Source: Pseudomonas bijieensis (GTDB lineage: Bacteria > Pseudomonadota > Gammaproteobacteria > Pseudomonadales > Pseudomonadaceae). From it: a stretch of DNA of 64,000 bases. The position numbers were made by a program, and so were the translations under genes. This document shows positions 43,127 through 51,629 of the stretch, piece after piece. The DNA lies in the NCBI RefSeq assembly GCF_013347965.1, contig NZ_CP048810.1, positions 1,116,001 through 1,180,000 on the forward strand, read 5' to 3'. The notes under the pieces are model-generated. The model was given only the letters and a program-made list of their open reading frames with translations. It did no database searches and was not told where the DNA came from. Every line of letters begins with the position of its first letter. Position 1 is the first letter of the stretch.

Positions 43127-44481
43127 ACCCCTGGCTCCAGCGCCTGGGCGACGGCATGCGGCGCCACGGTGCAACCATTCGTGTCGTGCAATGGGCGGTG
43201 GTGCTGTTCTACGCGGTGCTGCTGGTGGTGCCGGCCCTGTCGGCGCTGCCCAGCAGCCAGGCGCGTCTGTTCGACAACCTCACGCTGCTGGCGCAGTTTC
43301 TGTTCTGGGGCCTATGGTGGCCGTTCGTGCTGCTGTCGATCGTGCTGTTCGGTCGCCTCTGGTGTGGCGTGCTGTGCCCGGAAGGCGCCCTGAGCGAATG
43401 GGCCAGCCACTACGGCAAGGGCCTCGGGGTGCCGCGCGGGTTGCGCTGGGCCGGCTGGCCGACCCTGGCGTTCTGCCTGACCACGGTCTACGGCCAGTTG
43501 ATCAGCGTGTACGACTATGCCCAGGCGGCGCTGCTGATCCTGGGGGGCTCGACCGTCGCCGCAGTGATCGTCGGCCTGTTATTCGCCCGGGGCAAGCGGG
43601 TGTGGTGCCGTTACCTGTGCCCGGTCAGTGGTGTCTTTTCCCTGCTGGCTCGCTTGGCGCCGGTGCACTTCCAGGTGGACGAACAACGCTGGCTGGAGAA
43701 CCCGCCGCCGCGTCGCCCTCCTCCCAATTGCGCACCGCTGCTGGACATCCGTCGCCTGCGCGGCGCCGCCGATTGCCACGCCTGTGGTCGCTGCAGCGGC
43801 CAGCGCGACGCGGTGCGGCTGATTGCCCGCTCCAGCAGCGAGGAAATCCTTCATTCGACGGCTAACACGCTTTCAGCCTGGGATGCTCGCTTGCTGCTGT
43901 TCGGTGTGATCGGCCTGGCCATGGGCGCCTTCCAGTGGACCGTCAGCCCTTGGTTCATTGACTTCAAGCAGAGCCTGGCCCAGTGGCTGGTCAGTCACGA
44001 TTGGCTGTGGGCACTCCAGGACAACGCACCTTGGTGGCTGCTGACGCACTATCCGCAGCTCAATGACAGCTTCAGCTGGCTCGATGGTTTTTGCATTGTT
44101 GCGTACCTGGGCACGAGTGCGCTGCTGATAGGCACTTCGCTGATGCTGCTGATGCGTCTTGCGGCGCGACTCACGGGTGACAGCGCACAATATTGGCCCT
44201 TGGCCATCACCCTGACGCCCCTCGGCGGTGCAGGGTTGTTCCTCGGCTTGTCGGCCACCACGGTCAAACTGCTGCGCTATGAAGGACTGCTGCTGGAGTG
44301 GGTACAACCGGCACGGGCCGGGTTGCTGGTAGCGGCCATAGCCTGGAGTTTGTGGCTGGGCTATAGGCGTCTGGAACAAACAACCGCATCACCCGTCCGG
44401 CGACTGCTCGCCATGGCCTGCCTGGTATCGGCCAGCGGCCTGGTGGGCTATGGCTGGTGGCTGCAATTCTGGGGATGGTGA
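43114..44481 (+). CDS. ftrD: membrane Fe-S protein FtrD
   Basis: A 455-residue polytopic protein of the NapH/CcoG-like ferredoxin type. Cysteine pairs occur in WCGVLCPEG (84, 88), WCRYLCPVSG (165, 169), at 206 and in CHACGRCSG (221, 224, 227). The C-terminal third has further membrane helices. FtrD is thought to accept the electron released by iron oxidation and return it to the cytosol. Start at ATG 43114 overlaps ftrC, giving translational coupling. It ends the operon before a REPIN. Confidence 0.85.
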   Translation: MPDLNPWLQRLGDGMRRHGATIRVVQWAVVLFYAVLLVVPALSALPSSQARLFDNLTLLAQFLFWGLWWPFVLLSIVLFGRLWCGVLCPEGALSEWASHYGKGLGVPRGLRWAGWPTLAFCLTTVYGQLISVYDYAQAALLILGGSTVAAVIVGLLFARGKRVWCRYLCPVSGVFSLLARLAPVHFQVDEQRWLENPPPRRPPPNCAPLLDIRRLRGAADCHACGRCSGQRDAVRLIARSSSEEILHSTANTLSAWDARLLLFGVIGLAMGAFQWTVSPWFIDFKQSLAQWLVSHDWLWALQDNAPWWLLTHYPQLNDSFSWLDGFCIVAYLGTSALLIGTSLMLLMRLAARLTGDSAQYWPLAITLTPLGGAGLFLGLSATTVKLLRYEGLLLEWVQPARAGLLVAAIAWSLWLGYRRLEQTTASPVRRLLAMACLVSASGLVGYGWWLQFWGW

Positions 44482-44505
44482 TCACGGCTCCAACATCTGG
44501 ATTTC

Positions 44506-44595
44506 TGTGGAGCGAGCCTGCTCGCGATGGTGCCGGCACATCCAACATCACCACAAGCTGACCCAACGCCATCGCGAGCAGGCTCGTTCCCACAG
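44506..44595. repeat. REPIN (GAGCGAGC family)
   Basis: TGTGGAGCGAGCCTGCTCGC (one G short of the usual TGTGGGAG) at 44506 and its inverse ending at 44595, between the converging ftrD and chemoreceptor genes. Confidence 0.85.
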
Positions 44596-44646
44596 GGGAT
44601 ATCAGGTGTACGCGATTGCCGCGCACACCTGCCCCGCGATGGTCAC

Positions 44647-46266
44647 CTACACCTTGAACCGCGCCACCGTCTCATGCAGTGACCCGGCCATCTGCGCCAA
44701 GTCCTGGCCCGCCGTATCAGTATGCCGGGCGCCCAGCATGACCTGCTCGGACAGGTTGCGAATACCCATCAGGTTACGATCCACCTCTCGCGCCACCAGG
44801 GCCTGCTGTTCGGTGGCACTGGCGATCATCAGGTTGCGCTCGTTGATCTGCGAGATCGAGCGGGCGATTTCGTCCAGGGCATCGCCGGAACGCTGGGCGA
44901 CTTGCAGCGTGACCTGCACCAGCTCGCTGTTGCTTTGCATGGAGCTCACCGCGTGCCCGCTGTCCAGGCGGATGTTGCCGATCATGCCCTCGATTTCCCG
45001 AGTCGAATCCTGGGTCCGATGAGCCAACGCGCGGACTTCATCGGCCACCACCGCAAAGCCACGCCCGGCATCGCCGGCACGGGCCGCTTCGATGGCGGCG
45101 TTCAGGGCCAGAAGATTGGTCTGCTCGGCGATGCTGCGGATCACATCCAGCACCGAACTGATGTCCTGGACCCGTCCGGCCAGTTGCTGGATTCGCCCGG
45201 AACTGTCCGTGACACCTTCGGCCAGCGCGGTAATGGAAACGACCGTTTCCTGAACCTGTTCACGACCGCGCTGGGCAGTTTGCTCGGATACTCGCGAAGC
45301 TTCACTGGTGCTCACGGCATTGCGCGCCACTTCATCCACCGCCGCGGTCATCTGGTTCACGGCCGCGGCAGCCTGTTCGATTTCCTGGCCTTGCAACTGC
45401 AAGGTGCTGCTGGTCTGGCTGCTCACGGCGCTCAGCTCCTCGGAGGAACTGGCCACTCGATCCACCGAGGCCGCGATATGCCGGACCATGCTGTTGAGAC
45501 TCTGCTGCATGTCGTGCATGTTGCTCATCACGCTGTCATTGGCGCCGACACCCACGGGTACGCGGATCGTCAGGTCACCCTGGGCGATATGGCTGAGCAC
45601 CCGCGCCGCGTCATCGGGCTCACCGCCCAGGGGACGGGTCACGCTGCGGGTCACCAGGATCGCGACAGTACTCACCAGGGCCAGGCAAGCCAGCACCATC
45701 GCCAGCATGTTGCGTCGCGCATCGTTGTAGCGCGCCTGTGCCTGGTGCTCACGCTCGACGAAGAGCTTGCCCTGCATCGCCATGATCCCTTCGAGACTCT
45801 TGTACACCTCGCGCTCCGCCGGGATCACTCCTTGCTTGAGCTGCGTCATCGCCTCCTCCGTCGCGCCCTGGCGGATCAACGCCTGCACCTGGACGAACGC
45901 CGCCACATAGGCCTCGCGACGTTTCTTCAGTTCGGCATACGCGGCCTTGCCTTCGGGCTGATCGAACAGCGGCTCCAGCGTGGCGAAGGCCTGGGTAATC
46001 CGTTGCCGGGTGGCGTCGATGGATTGCTGGACCTGCGCATTGTTCTTGTCGATCAGCAAGTCCCGGGTATTCCTGGCGTTATCGCGCACGCCCGTGGCGA
46101 TCACCATGATCGGATCGATCTTCGGCCAATCCTGCCTGACGACCTGCTCGGCCTGGTCGCGCAACATCGCCAGGTCGCTCAAGGCGTAGAACGTCAAGGC
46201 GATCAAGGCCAGCGGTGCGATGGCGAAACCGAGCACGATACGTCGGGCGGTGGTGAGTCTGGTCAT
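44647..46266 (-). CDS. methyl-accepting chemotaxis protein (4HB-type ligand domain)
   Basis: A 539-residue transmembrane chemoreceptor. A first helix (about 10-30), a periplasmic four-helix-bundle domain to about 185, a second helix (MLAMVLACLALVSTVAILVT), a HAMP segment (RPLGGEPDDAARVLSHIAQG) and a full cytosolic signalling hairpin with the tip [20 protein letters not shown]. The membrane-proximal region of the sensor (LRDQAEQVVRQDWPKIDPI, LIDKNNAQ) fits 4HB_MCP-type sensors of small metabolites. The ligand is unknown. Confidence 0.9.
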   Translation of the reverse strand: MTRLTTARRIVLGFAIAPLALIALTFYALSDLAMLRDQAEQVVRQDWPKIDPIMVIATGVRDNARNTRDLLIDKNNAQVQQSIDATRQRITQAFATLEPLFDQPEGKAAYAELKKRREAYVAAFVQVQALIRQGATEEAMTQLKQGVIPAEREVYKSLEGIMAMQGKLFVEREHQAQARYNDARRNMLAMVLACLALVSTVAILVTRSVTRPLGGEPDDAARVLSHIAQGDLTIRVPVGVGANDSVMSNMHDMQQSLNSMVRHIAASVDRVASSSEELSAVSSQTSSTLQLQGQEIEQAAAAVNQMTAAVDEVARNAVSTSEASRVSEQTAQRGREQVQETVVSITALAEGVTDSSGRIQQLAGRVQDISSVLDVIRSIAEQTNLLALNAAIEAARAGDAGRGFAVVADEVRALAHRTQDSTREIEGMIGNIRLDSGHAVSSMQSNSELVQVTLQVAQRSGDALDEIARSISQINERNLMIASATEQQALVAREVDRNLMGIRNLSEQVMLGARHTDTAGQDLAQMAGSLHETVARFKV

Positions 46267-46320
46267 GTCAAATGCTCCCTGTTCAACTACCTGCCGGCTG
46301 GCAGCGCATTTGAAAACCTT

Positions 46321-46350
46321 GAAAAAAGAAGGGCCCGGTCATCCCGGGCC
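46321..46350 (-). terminator. rho-independent terminator of the nrdD-nrdG operon
   Basis: On the minus strand, GGCCCGG-GATGA-CCGGGCC is followed by a T-rich run (TTCTTTTTTC). This is a textbook intrinsic terminator about 30 bp after the nrdG stop codon; it also insulates the following chemoreceptor gene. Confidence 0.88.
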
Positions 46351-46378
46351 GCTGTCGGTCGCTCATTCCCGCGCTCGG

Positions 46379-47074
46379 TCAACTGCGTAACACGAACGAA
46401 GGAAACATCTCACGCAGCGCGGCCCACAGTTCAGGCTGCAAGCGGTGTGCCGAGACGCTGGAAAGATGCGGATCGAGCATCCGCGCGGTACGTACCAGCT
46501 GCACGGCAAACCGTGTGACGCCCCGTTCGCTCAAGCGCCGGGCGAGGGTCAACAGGCGCTCGGGGTCGAACAGGTGCCAGTGCACGGTGGTGCGACATTC
46601 GTAATCCACGCCGCTGGCCAGCAGATGGTCAAGGCTGCGCCAGTTGGCGGCGCCGCTGCCTTCGACCCGGGTCACGTCCAGGGCATCTTCGGGCAAGGCC
46701 TTGATGTCGAACCCCACCCAATCGGCTTGCCCGACCACTTTGGCGAAGGCCGCCGGCTTGATGCCGGCGCTGTGCAGGCCGATGCGAAAGCCCATCTGCC
46801 GCACTTCCTCCATGGCTGGCGCCAAGCCGTCCTGCAAGGTCGGCTCGCCACCGCTGAACACCACGGCGTCGAGCAGATCCTGACGGCGTTGCAGGAACGC
46901 CAGCACCCGGCACCAATCCACCTCCTCGCTGCCGCGCGGCGGGATCAGTTGCGGGTTATGGCAGTAACGACAACGCCAGGCACAGCCCTGGCAAAACAGG
47001 ACGCACGCCAGTTGGCCCGGATAATCGAGGGTGGTCAGGGGCACCATGCCCCCGACCCGTAGCACTCGACTCAT
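46379..47074 (-). CDS. nrdG: class III RNR activating enzyme NrdG (radical SAM)
   Basis: A 231-residue radical-SAM activase. The cluster motif CQGCAWRCRYCHNP contains CxxxxxCxxC-type spacing with WRCRYC, followed by VFSGGEPTLQ. It generates the glycyl radical on the class III ribonucleotide reductase using SAM and reduced flavodoxin. The start at 47074 overlaps the stop codon of the small glycyl-radical peptide gene (ATGA), so the two are translationally coupled, consistent with direct partnership. Confidence 0.88.
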   Translation of the reverse strand: MSRVLRVGGMVPLTTLDYPGQLACVLFCQGCAWRCRYCHNPQLIPPRGSEEVDWCRVLAFLQRRQDLLDAVVFSGGEPTLQDGLAPAMEEVRQMGFRIGLHSAGIKPAAFAKVVGQADWVGFDIKALPEDALDVTRVEGSGAANWRSLDHLLASGVDYECRTTVHWHLFDPERLLTLARRLSERGVTRFAVQLVRTARMLDPHLSSVSAHRLQPELWAALREMFPSFVLRS

Positions 47075-47232
47075 GGACGCCCGGCCGCGCGTTCGGTGAA
47101 GTGCACCCGCTCGCGGTGCTCGGATTGCTTGCCCGGGTTGAAGGCCGCCACCGGGCGGTGATAACCCATCACTCGGGTCCAGACTTCGCAACGTTGACGC
47201 TGTGCCTGCGGAAGAGATTGTGATGCGTTCAT
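47071..47232 (-). CDS. 53-residue glycyl-radical peptide of class III ribonucleotide reductase
   Basis: A 53-residue peptide that corresponds to the extreme C-terminus of single-chain NrdD proteins. It reads CEVWTRVMGYHRPVAAFNPG, matching the glycyl-radical segment usually written as CEVYSRVVGYxRPVxxWNxGK. The predicted radical residue is Gly23. The large NrdD encoded 31 bp upstream stops just after its zinc-binding Cys/His cluster and lacks this segment, so this peptide should complete the enzyme in trans. The stop codon overlaps the nrdG start. No frameshift or in-frame fusion with nrdD is apparent: a real stop and spacer separate them. Confidence 0.8.
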   Translation of the reverse strand: MNASQSLPQAQRQRCEVWTRVMGYHRPVAAFNPGKQSEHRERVHFTERAAGRP

Positions 47233-47263
47233 GGATGAAGCTCCTTGCGGTCGATGGATCGGG

Positions 47264-49279
47264 TCAGTGAACGCTGCCCTGGCGCTGTTGTTGCAGCAGC
47301 AAGGCCTCGTCGCATTTGGGGCAAAACTCGTGTTCGCCGGCCAGGTAGCCGTGCACCGGGCAGATGGAAAAGGTCGGCGTGATGGTCAGGTACGGCAGGC
47401 GGAAGCGCCCCAGGGCCTTGCGCACCAATTGCTTGCAGGCCTGCGTGGAGGAAATCTGCTCGGCCATGTACAGGTGCAACACGGTGCCGCCGGTGTATTT
47501 GCATTGCAGTTCGTCCTGCAGCTCCAGGGCTTCGAACGGATCCTCGGTGAAGCCCACCGGCAGTTGCGATGAGTTGGTGTAGTACGGTGCGACCAGGCTG
47601 CCGGCCTGCAGGATATCCGGGTAGCGCTTGAGGTCTTCCTTGGCGAAGCGGTACGTGGTGCCCTCGGCAGGCGTGGCTTCCAGGTTGTAGAGGTGGCCGG
47701 TTTCTTCCTGGAAACGCAGCAGCGTGGCCCGTACGTGATCCAGCAGCTTCAGGGCGAATTCCCGGCCCTGCTCGGTGTGCAGGCCTTGCTGGTCGTCGGT
47801 GAAATTGCGCAGCATTTCGTGCAGGCCATTCACGCCGATGGTGGAGAAGTGATTGCGCAAGGTGCCCAGGTAACGCTTGGTGTAGGGGTACAAACCGGCA
47901 TCCATGTGATGCTGGATAACCTTGCGCTTGACCTCCAGGCTCTCTTTCGCCAATTCCATCAGGGCATCGATGCGTTGCAGCAATGCGCTGGTATTGCCTT
48001 TGTACAGGTAGCCCAGACGGGCACAGTTGATCGTCACCACGCCCAGGGAACCGGTCTGTTCCGCCGAACCGAACAGGCCGCCACCGCGCTTGAGCAGCTC
48101 GCGCACGTCCAGTTGCAAGCGACAGCACATCGAGCGCACCTGGTTGGGTTGCATGTCCGAGTTGAGGAAGTTCTGGAAATACGGCAGGCCGTAGCGGGCG
48201 GTCATTTCGAACAGGCGGTCGGCGTTCTCGCTGTCCCAGGGGAAGTCATGGGTGATGTTGTAGGTCGGGATCGGGAAAGTGAACACCCGGCCTTTCGCAT
48301 CGCCGGCCTGCATCACTTCGATGTAGGCGCGGTTGATCAGCTCCATTTCCGCTTGCAAGTCACCGTAGGCGAACGGCATTTCTTCGCCGCCAATCACCGG
48401 GATCTGTTCGCGCAGGTCCTGTGGGCAGACCCAGTCGAACGTGAGGTTGGTGAACGGGGTTTGCGTGCCCCAGCGCGACGGCACGTTGAGGTTGTAGATG
48501 AACTCCTGCAACGACTGGCGAACCTCGTCGTAGCTGAGTTGGTCCTTGCGCACATAGGGCGCCAAGTAGGTGTCGAATGAGCTGAACGCCTGGGCGCCGG
48601 CCCATTCGTTTTGCAGGGTGCCGAGGAAATTCACCATCTGCCCCAGGGCACTGCTCAGATGCTTGGGCGGCCCGGCCTCGACCCGCCCTGGCACGCCGTT
48701 GAGGCCTTCGTGCAACAGGGTGCGCAAGGACCAGCCGGCACAGTAGCCGGCGAGCATGTCCAGGTCGTGGATATGCAGGTCAGCCTCGCGATGCGCCTCA
48801 CCGATGGCTTGGCTATAAACTTCGTCGAGCCAGTAGTTGGCGGTGACCTTGCCCGATACGTTGAGGATCAGCCCGCCGAGGGAATAGCCCTGGTTGGCGT
48901 TGGCCTGAACGCGCCAGTCTTCGCGATCCAGGTATTCGTTCATCGACGTGGCGACTTCCACCAACGTACGGCGATCCCGACGCAGGCGTCCGTGTTGCTC
49001 GCGATAGACGATGTAGGCCCGCATGGAGAGAAAGTAACCGGCGTCCATCAGCACTCGCTCGACCCGGTCCTGGATCTGCTCGACGTTCAACCGCGCCTGC
49101 CCTTCCAACCGCGCCAACACCGCCTTGAGCAACCCCTCGGCTTCGGCTTCGGCGTACTCGCCCGTGGCCTTGCCCGCAGCGATCAGCGCCTGGCGGATCT
49201 TGTCCGCGTCAAAGGCAACCACACTGCCATCGCGCTTATGCAAGCGGTTACATCCTACTGTGATCAACGTGCTCTGCAT
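47264..49279 (-). CDS. nrdD: anaerobic (class III) ribonucleoside-triphosphate reductase, large part
   Basis: A 671-residue NrdD. The N-terminal ATP-cone (SVVAFDADKIRQALIAAG, and RVERVLMDAGYFLSMRAYIV) provides allosteric control. The barrel contains NVPSRWGTQTPFTNLTFDW and the probable thiyl cysteine region LGVVTINCARLGYLYKGN. The C-terminus ends with a zinc site, ICPVHGYLAGEHEFCPKC, then stops without the glycyl-radical sequence, which is encoded by the next small gene. ATG 49279 (MQSTLITVGCNRL) is chosen with GTGGAGCC upstream. A perfect Anr box lies 88 bp upstream. Confidence 0.9.
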   Translation of the reverse strand: MQSTLITVGCNRLHKRDGSVVAFDADKIRQALIAAGKATGEYAEAEAEGLLKAVLARLEGQARLNVEQIQDRVERVLMDAGYFLSMRAYIVYREQHGRLRRDRRTLVEVATSMNEYLDREDWRVQANANQGYSLGGLILNVSGKVTANYWLDEVYSQAIGEAHREADLHIHDLDMLAGYCAGWSLRTLLHEGLNGVPGRVEAGPPKHLSSALGQMVNFLGTLQNEWAGAQAFSSFDTYLAPYVRKDQLSYDEVRQSLQEFIYNLNVPSRWGTQTPFTNLTFDWVCPQDLREQIPVIGGEEMPFAYGDLQAEMELINRAYIEVMQAGDAKGRVFTFPIPTYNITHDFPWDSENADRLFEMTARYGLPYFQNFLNSDMQPNQVRSMCCRLQLDVRELLKRGGGLFGSAEQTGSLGVVTINCARLGYLYKGNTSALLQRIDALMELAKESLEVKRKVIQHHMDAGLYPYTKRYLGTLRNHFSTIGVNGLHEMLRNFTDDQQGLHTEQGREFALKLLDHVRATLLRFQEETGHLYNLEATPAEGTTYRFAKEDLKRYPDILQAGSLVAPYYTNSSQLPVGFTEDPFEALELQDELQCKYTGGTVLHLYMAEQISSTQACKQLVRKALGRFRLPYLTITPTFSICPVHGYLAGEHEFCPKCDEALLLQQQRQGSVH

Positions 49280-49366
49280 TTTGGCTCCACACACTACATA
49301 TAGGCTTTTTTTAATTAAACAAACACAATATGCAGTGTAGGGTACGGGCAAAAGCCAGGGTTGCAA

Positions 49367-49380
49367 TTGATCGACATCAA
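49367..49380 (-). promoter_or_regulatory. Anr/FNR box upstream of nrdD
   Basis: TTGATCGACATCAA is an exact match to the FNR/Anr consensus TTGATNNNNATCAA, ending 88 bp before the nrdD start codon. It predicts oxygen-limited induction of nrdD, the glycyl-radical peptide and nrdG by Anr. The AT-rich stretch between (TTTAATTAAACAAAC, 49310-49325) could include the -10 region. Confidence 0.82.
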
Positions 49381-49484
49381 GAATCGAGGGCGACTGTCCA
49401 TCAGCCTTGAAAGGTCATTTGGCAGCACCTCGCTCCCACACAGGTTTCGAAGTGACCGTTGGATTTGGATTCACCACAGATCCC

Positions 49485-49574
49485 TGTGGGAGCGGGCTTG
49501 CTCGCGAAGGGGCCAGCACATTCAACATTAATGCAAGCTGACCCACCGCCTTCGCGAGCAAGCCCGCTCCCACA
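49485..49574. repeat. REPIN (GAGCGGGC family)
   Basis: TGTGGGAGCGGGCTTGCTCG at 49485 and its inverse ending at 49574, between the end of moaA and the nrdD promoter region. The frameshifted moaA frame reads through into it. Confidence 0.87.
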
Positions 49575-49631
49575 TGAGTTTCGGGGTGACTGCAAAATTT
49601 GTATCCACTACAAACCCCTTATGGGACTTGC

Positions 49632-50625
49632 TCAGCCCCCACTCATGTTCATGAACCGCACGATCTGCACTTCCCCCACCCGGATTGAAGTCATGGCGCA
49701 GTGGCTTGCCGCACAGCGCCTGCTGCACCGCCTGGATCACCGGTTGGTCTTCCAGCGGATAACGCCGCAGCAAGCCGCGCAGGTCGAGGGAATCCTCTTG
49801 TCCCAGGCACAACAGCAAGCGCCCTTCGACAGTCATGCGGACACGGTTGCAACTGGCACAGAAGTTATGGGTGTTGGGTGAAATGAACCCGATCCGAGTA
49901 TCCGGATGACGCTCCAGGCGCACATAGCGCGCCGGTCCGCCACTGCTCTCGGCGCTGTCGAGCAGGCGATGATGCCGGGCAATCTCGGCCCGGACCTCAT
50001 CGCTGGAACAGAACGACTCGCCCCGGGAACGCCCGACCTCTCCCAAGGGCATTTCCTCGATGAAGCTGATGTCGATGCGTTGATCGATGGCGTACTGCAC
50101 CAGCGCCGGGACTTCATCGAAGTTGCGCCCTTTCATCACCACGCAGTTGAGTTTGATCCGTTCGAACCCGGCCACCTTCGCCGCTTCAATGCCAGCCAGC
50201 ACCTGGTCCAGGTTGCCGTTGCGGGTGATCGCCCGAAAGCGTTCACCGTCCAGGCTGTCGAGGCTGATGTTCATGCGCTTGACCCCAGCCTCGACCAGCG
50301 GCTGGGCCAATCGCCCCAGCTGCGAGCCGTTGCTGGTCATCACCAGTTCCCGCAGGCCGGGCAATGCCGCAATGTCGCGACACAGCCCGACGATGCCTGG
50401 ACGGATCAGCGGCTCGCCACCGGTCAGGCGGATTTTCTTCACCCCCAGGCCGACGAACAGCCGCGCCAGGCGCTGCAACTCCTCCAGGGTCAACACTTGC
50501 TGACGCGGCAGGAAGGTCATGTTTTTCGCCATGCAATACACACAACGAAAATCACAACGATCGGTCACCGACATCCGCAAATAATCGATCTGGCGCCCAA
50601 AACCGTCCTGCAACACCGCGTTCAT
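49632..50625 (-). CDS. moaA: GTP 3',8-cyclase MoaA, frameshifted near its C-terminus
   Basis: Radical-SAM enzyme for the first step of molybdopterin synthesis: [11 protein letters not shown] (CxxxCxxC region [10 protein letters not shown]), [11 protein letters not shown], and the second cluster [20 protein letters not shown]. After HDFNP the expected ending [15 protein letters not shown] is found only after a shift of reading frame by one base, and the stop at 49632-49634 is then in register. In the frame as written, an extra G (C run 49679-49681 on the plus strand) sends translation to 49528 with an unrelated tail and no Gly-Gly. The C-terminal GG is known to be needed for radical initiation. 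Last gene of the nar operon, 25 bp after ppiC. Confidence 0.82.
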
Positions 50626-50650
50626 GAAGATCTCCCGATTGAGCCAGTGC

Positions 50651-51619
50651 TCACTGCACCAGCGGCGAGTCGGCACCCTGAAGGTGAATGCCGCGGATGT
50701 CCGCCGCACCGATCAGGGTTTGCAGATACTGCACCAGCGCCTTTTGCCAAACCCCCTGCTGCAACTGGGTACGAATTGCCGTCGCCACCGCCTCATAGGG
50801 CAACGGCTGGCCATCGATGCGCTGGTCGATGCTGATCACGTGCCAGCCGTAGCGACTTTCCAGCGGTTTGCTGGCCAGGCCCGCCGGCAGGGTGAACAAC
50901 TGCCGCTCCAGCTCAGGCACGGTCTGGCCCTTGCTGATCTGCCCCAGCGAGCCACCCTGCTCCTTGGACGGACAGGCCGAATACTTCAGCGCCAGCTCGG
51001 CGAAACTGCCGGGGAACTGGTCCAGTCGTTCCAGCAGCAGCTCGGCCTGTACATGAGCCAGGCTGCGGGCCTCGGCATCGTCCGGGGCACATTCGAGCAG
51101 GATGTGCCGCACCGCCAGCAACGGTGCGTTGTGAAAACGCGCCCGGTTGCTTTCGTAATAACGCAGGCAGGTGGCCTCGTCGCACTGCGGCACCTGCACC
51201 TCACGTTCGAGCAACAACCGCGTGGCTGCCTCTTCTTCGTTTTCACCGGCACCGACCTGCAACGCCAGGCCCAGTTCGGCGATACGTTGCTGGAGCAATT
51301 CGCGAATCACCAGGGCCCGAGCGGCCTGGTAGACCGCATCCTCGCGACTGTCAGCCGGGTGATATTGCAGCTCCTGGGCCATCGCCTGCGGGGTGATCGA
51401 CACCCCATTGACGCTGATGATCGGCCACTCCTGCTCACTGCTGGCAATCAACTGCGGCGCTTCATCCTCCGCCACCGGCCCAACCTGGGCCGGCTCGAAC
51501 TGCACCGTCCCCGCCGGTTCGGTATCGACAATCGGCGCGATCACCGCTGCCGCTTTTGCCGAGGAACCGCAACCACCACTACCGCCGCCACCACCGCCAC
51601 ATCCGCATCCACTCGCCAT
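50651..51619 (-). CDS. nar-operon peptidyl-prolyl isomerase (NifM/PpiC-like)
   Basis: A 322-residue parvulin-type isomerase. The C-terminal domain reads [41 protein letters not shown] and [12 protein letters not shown], typical of PpiC; the middle helical part resembles NifM. An unusual N-terminus (residues 1-20) is almost all glycine with three cysteines ([14 protein letters not shown]). There is no signal peptide. It lies 10 bp after narI, as in other Pseudomonas nar operons, and probably assists folding of the nitrate reductase or a cofactor enzyme. Confidence 0.82.
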   Translation of the reverse strand: MASGCGCGGGGGGSGGCGSSAKAAAVIAPIVDTEPAGTVQFEPAQVGPVAEDEAPQLIASSEQEWPIISVNGVSITPQAMAQELQYHPADSREDAVYQAARALVIRELLQQRIAELGLALQVGAGENEEEAATRLLLEREVQVPQCDEATCLRYYESNRARFHNAPLLAVRHILLECAPDDAEARSLAHVQAELLLERLDQFPGSFAELALKYSACPSKEQGGSLGQISKGQTVPELERQLFTLPAGLASKPLESRYGWHVISIDQRIDGQPLPYEAVATAIRTQLQQGVWQKALVQYLQTLIGAADIRGIHLQGADSPLVQ

Positions 51620-51629
51620 GATCTTCTCC

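Noticed and set aside
47071..47232. Spurious small frame or leader peptide of nrdG
   Set aside because: Its sequence matches the glycyl-radical end of class III reductases closely, and the large NrdD lacks exactly that part.
49528..49631. Genuine C-terminal extension of MoaA
   Set aside because: The extension runs into a REPIN and is unrelated to any MoaA; the family ending is recovered in the adjacent frame, so frameshift is the better reading.
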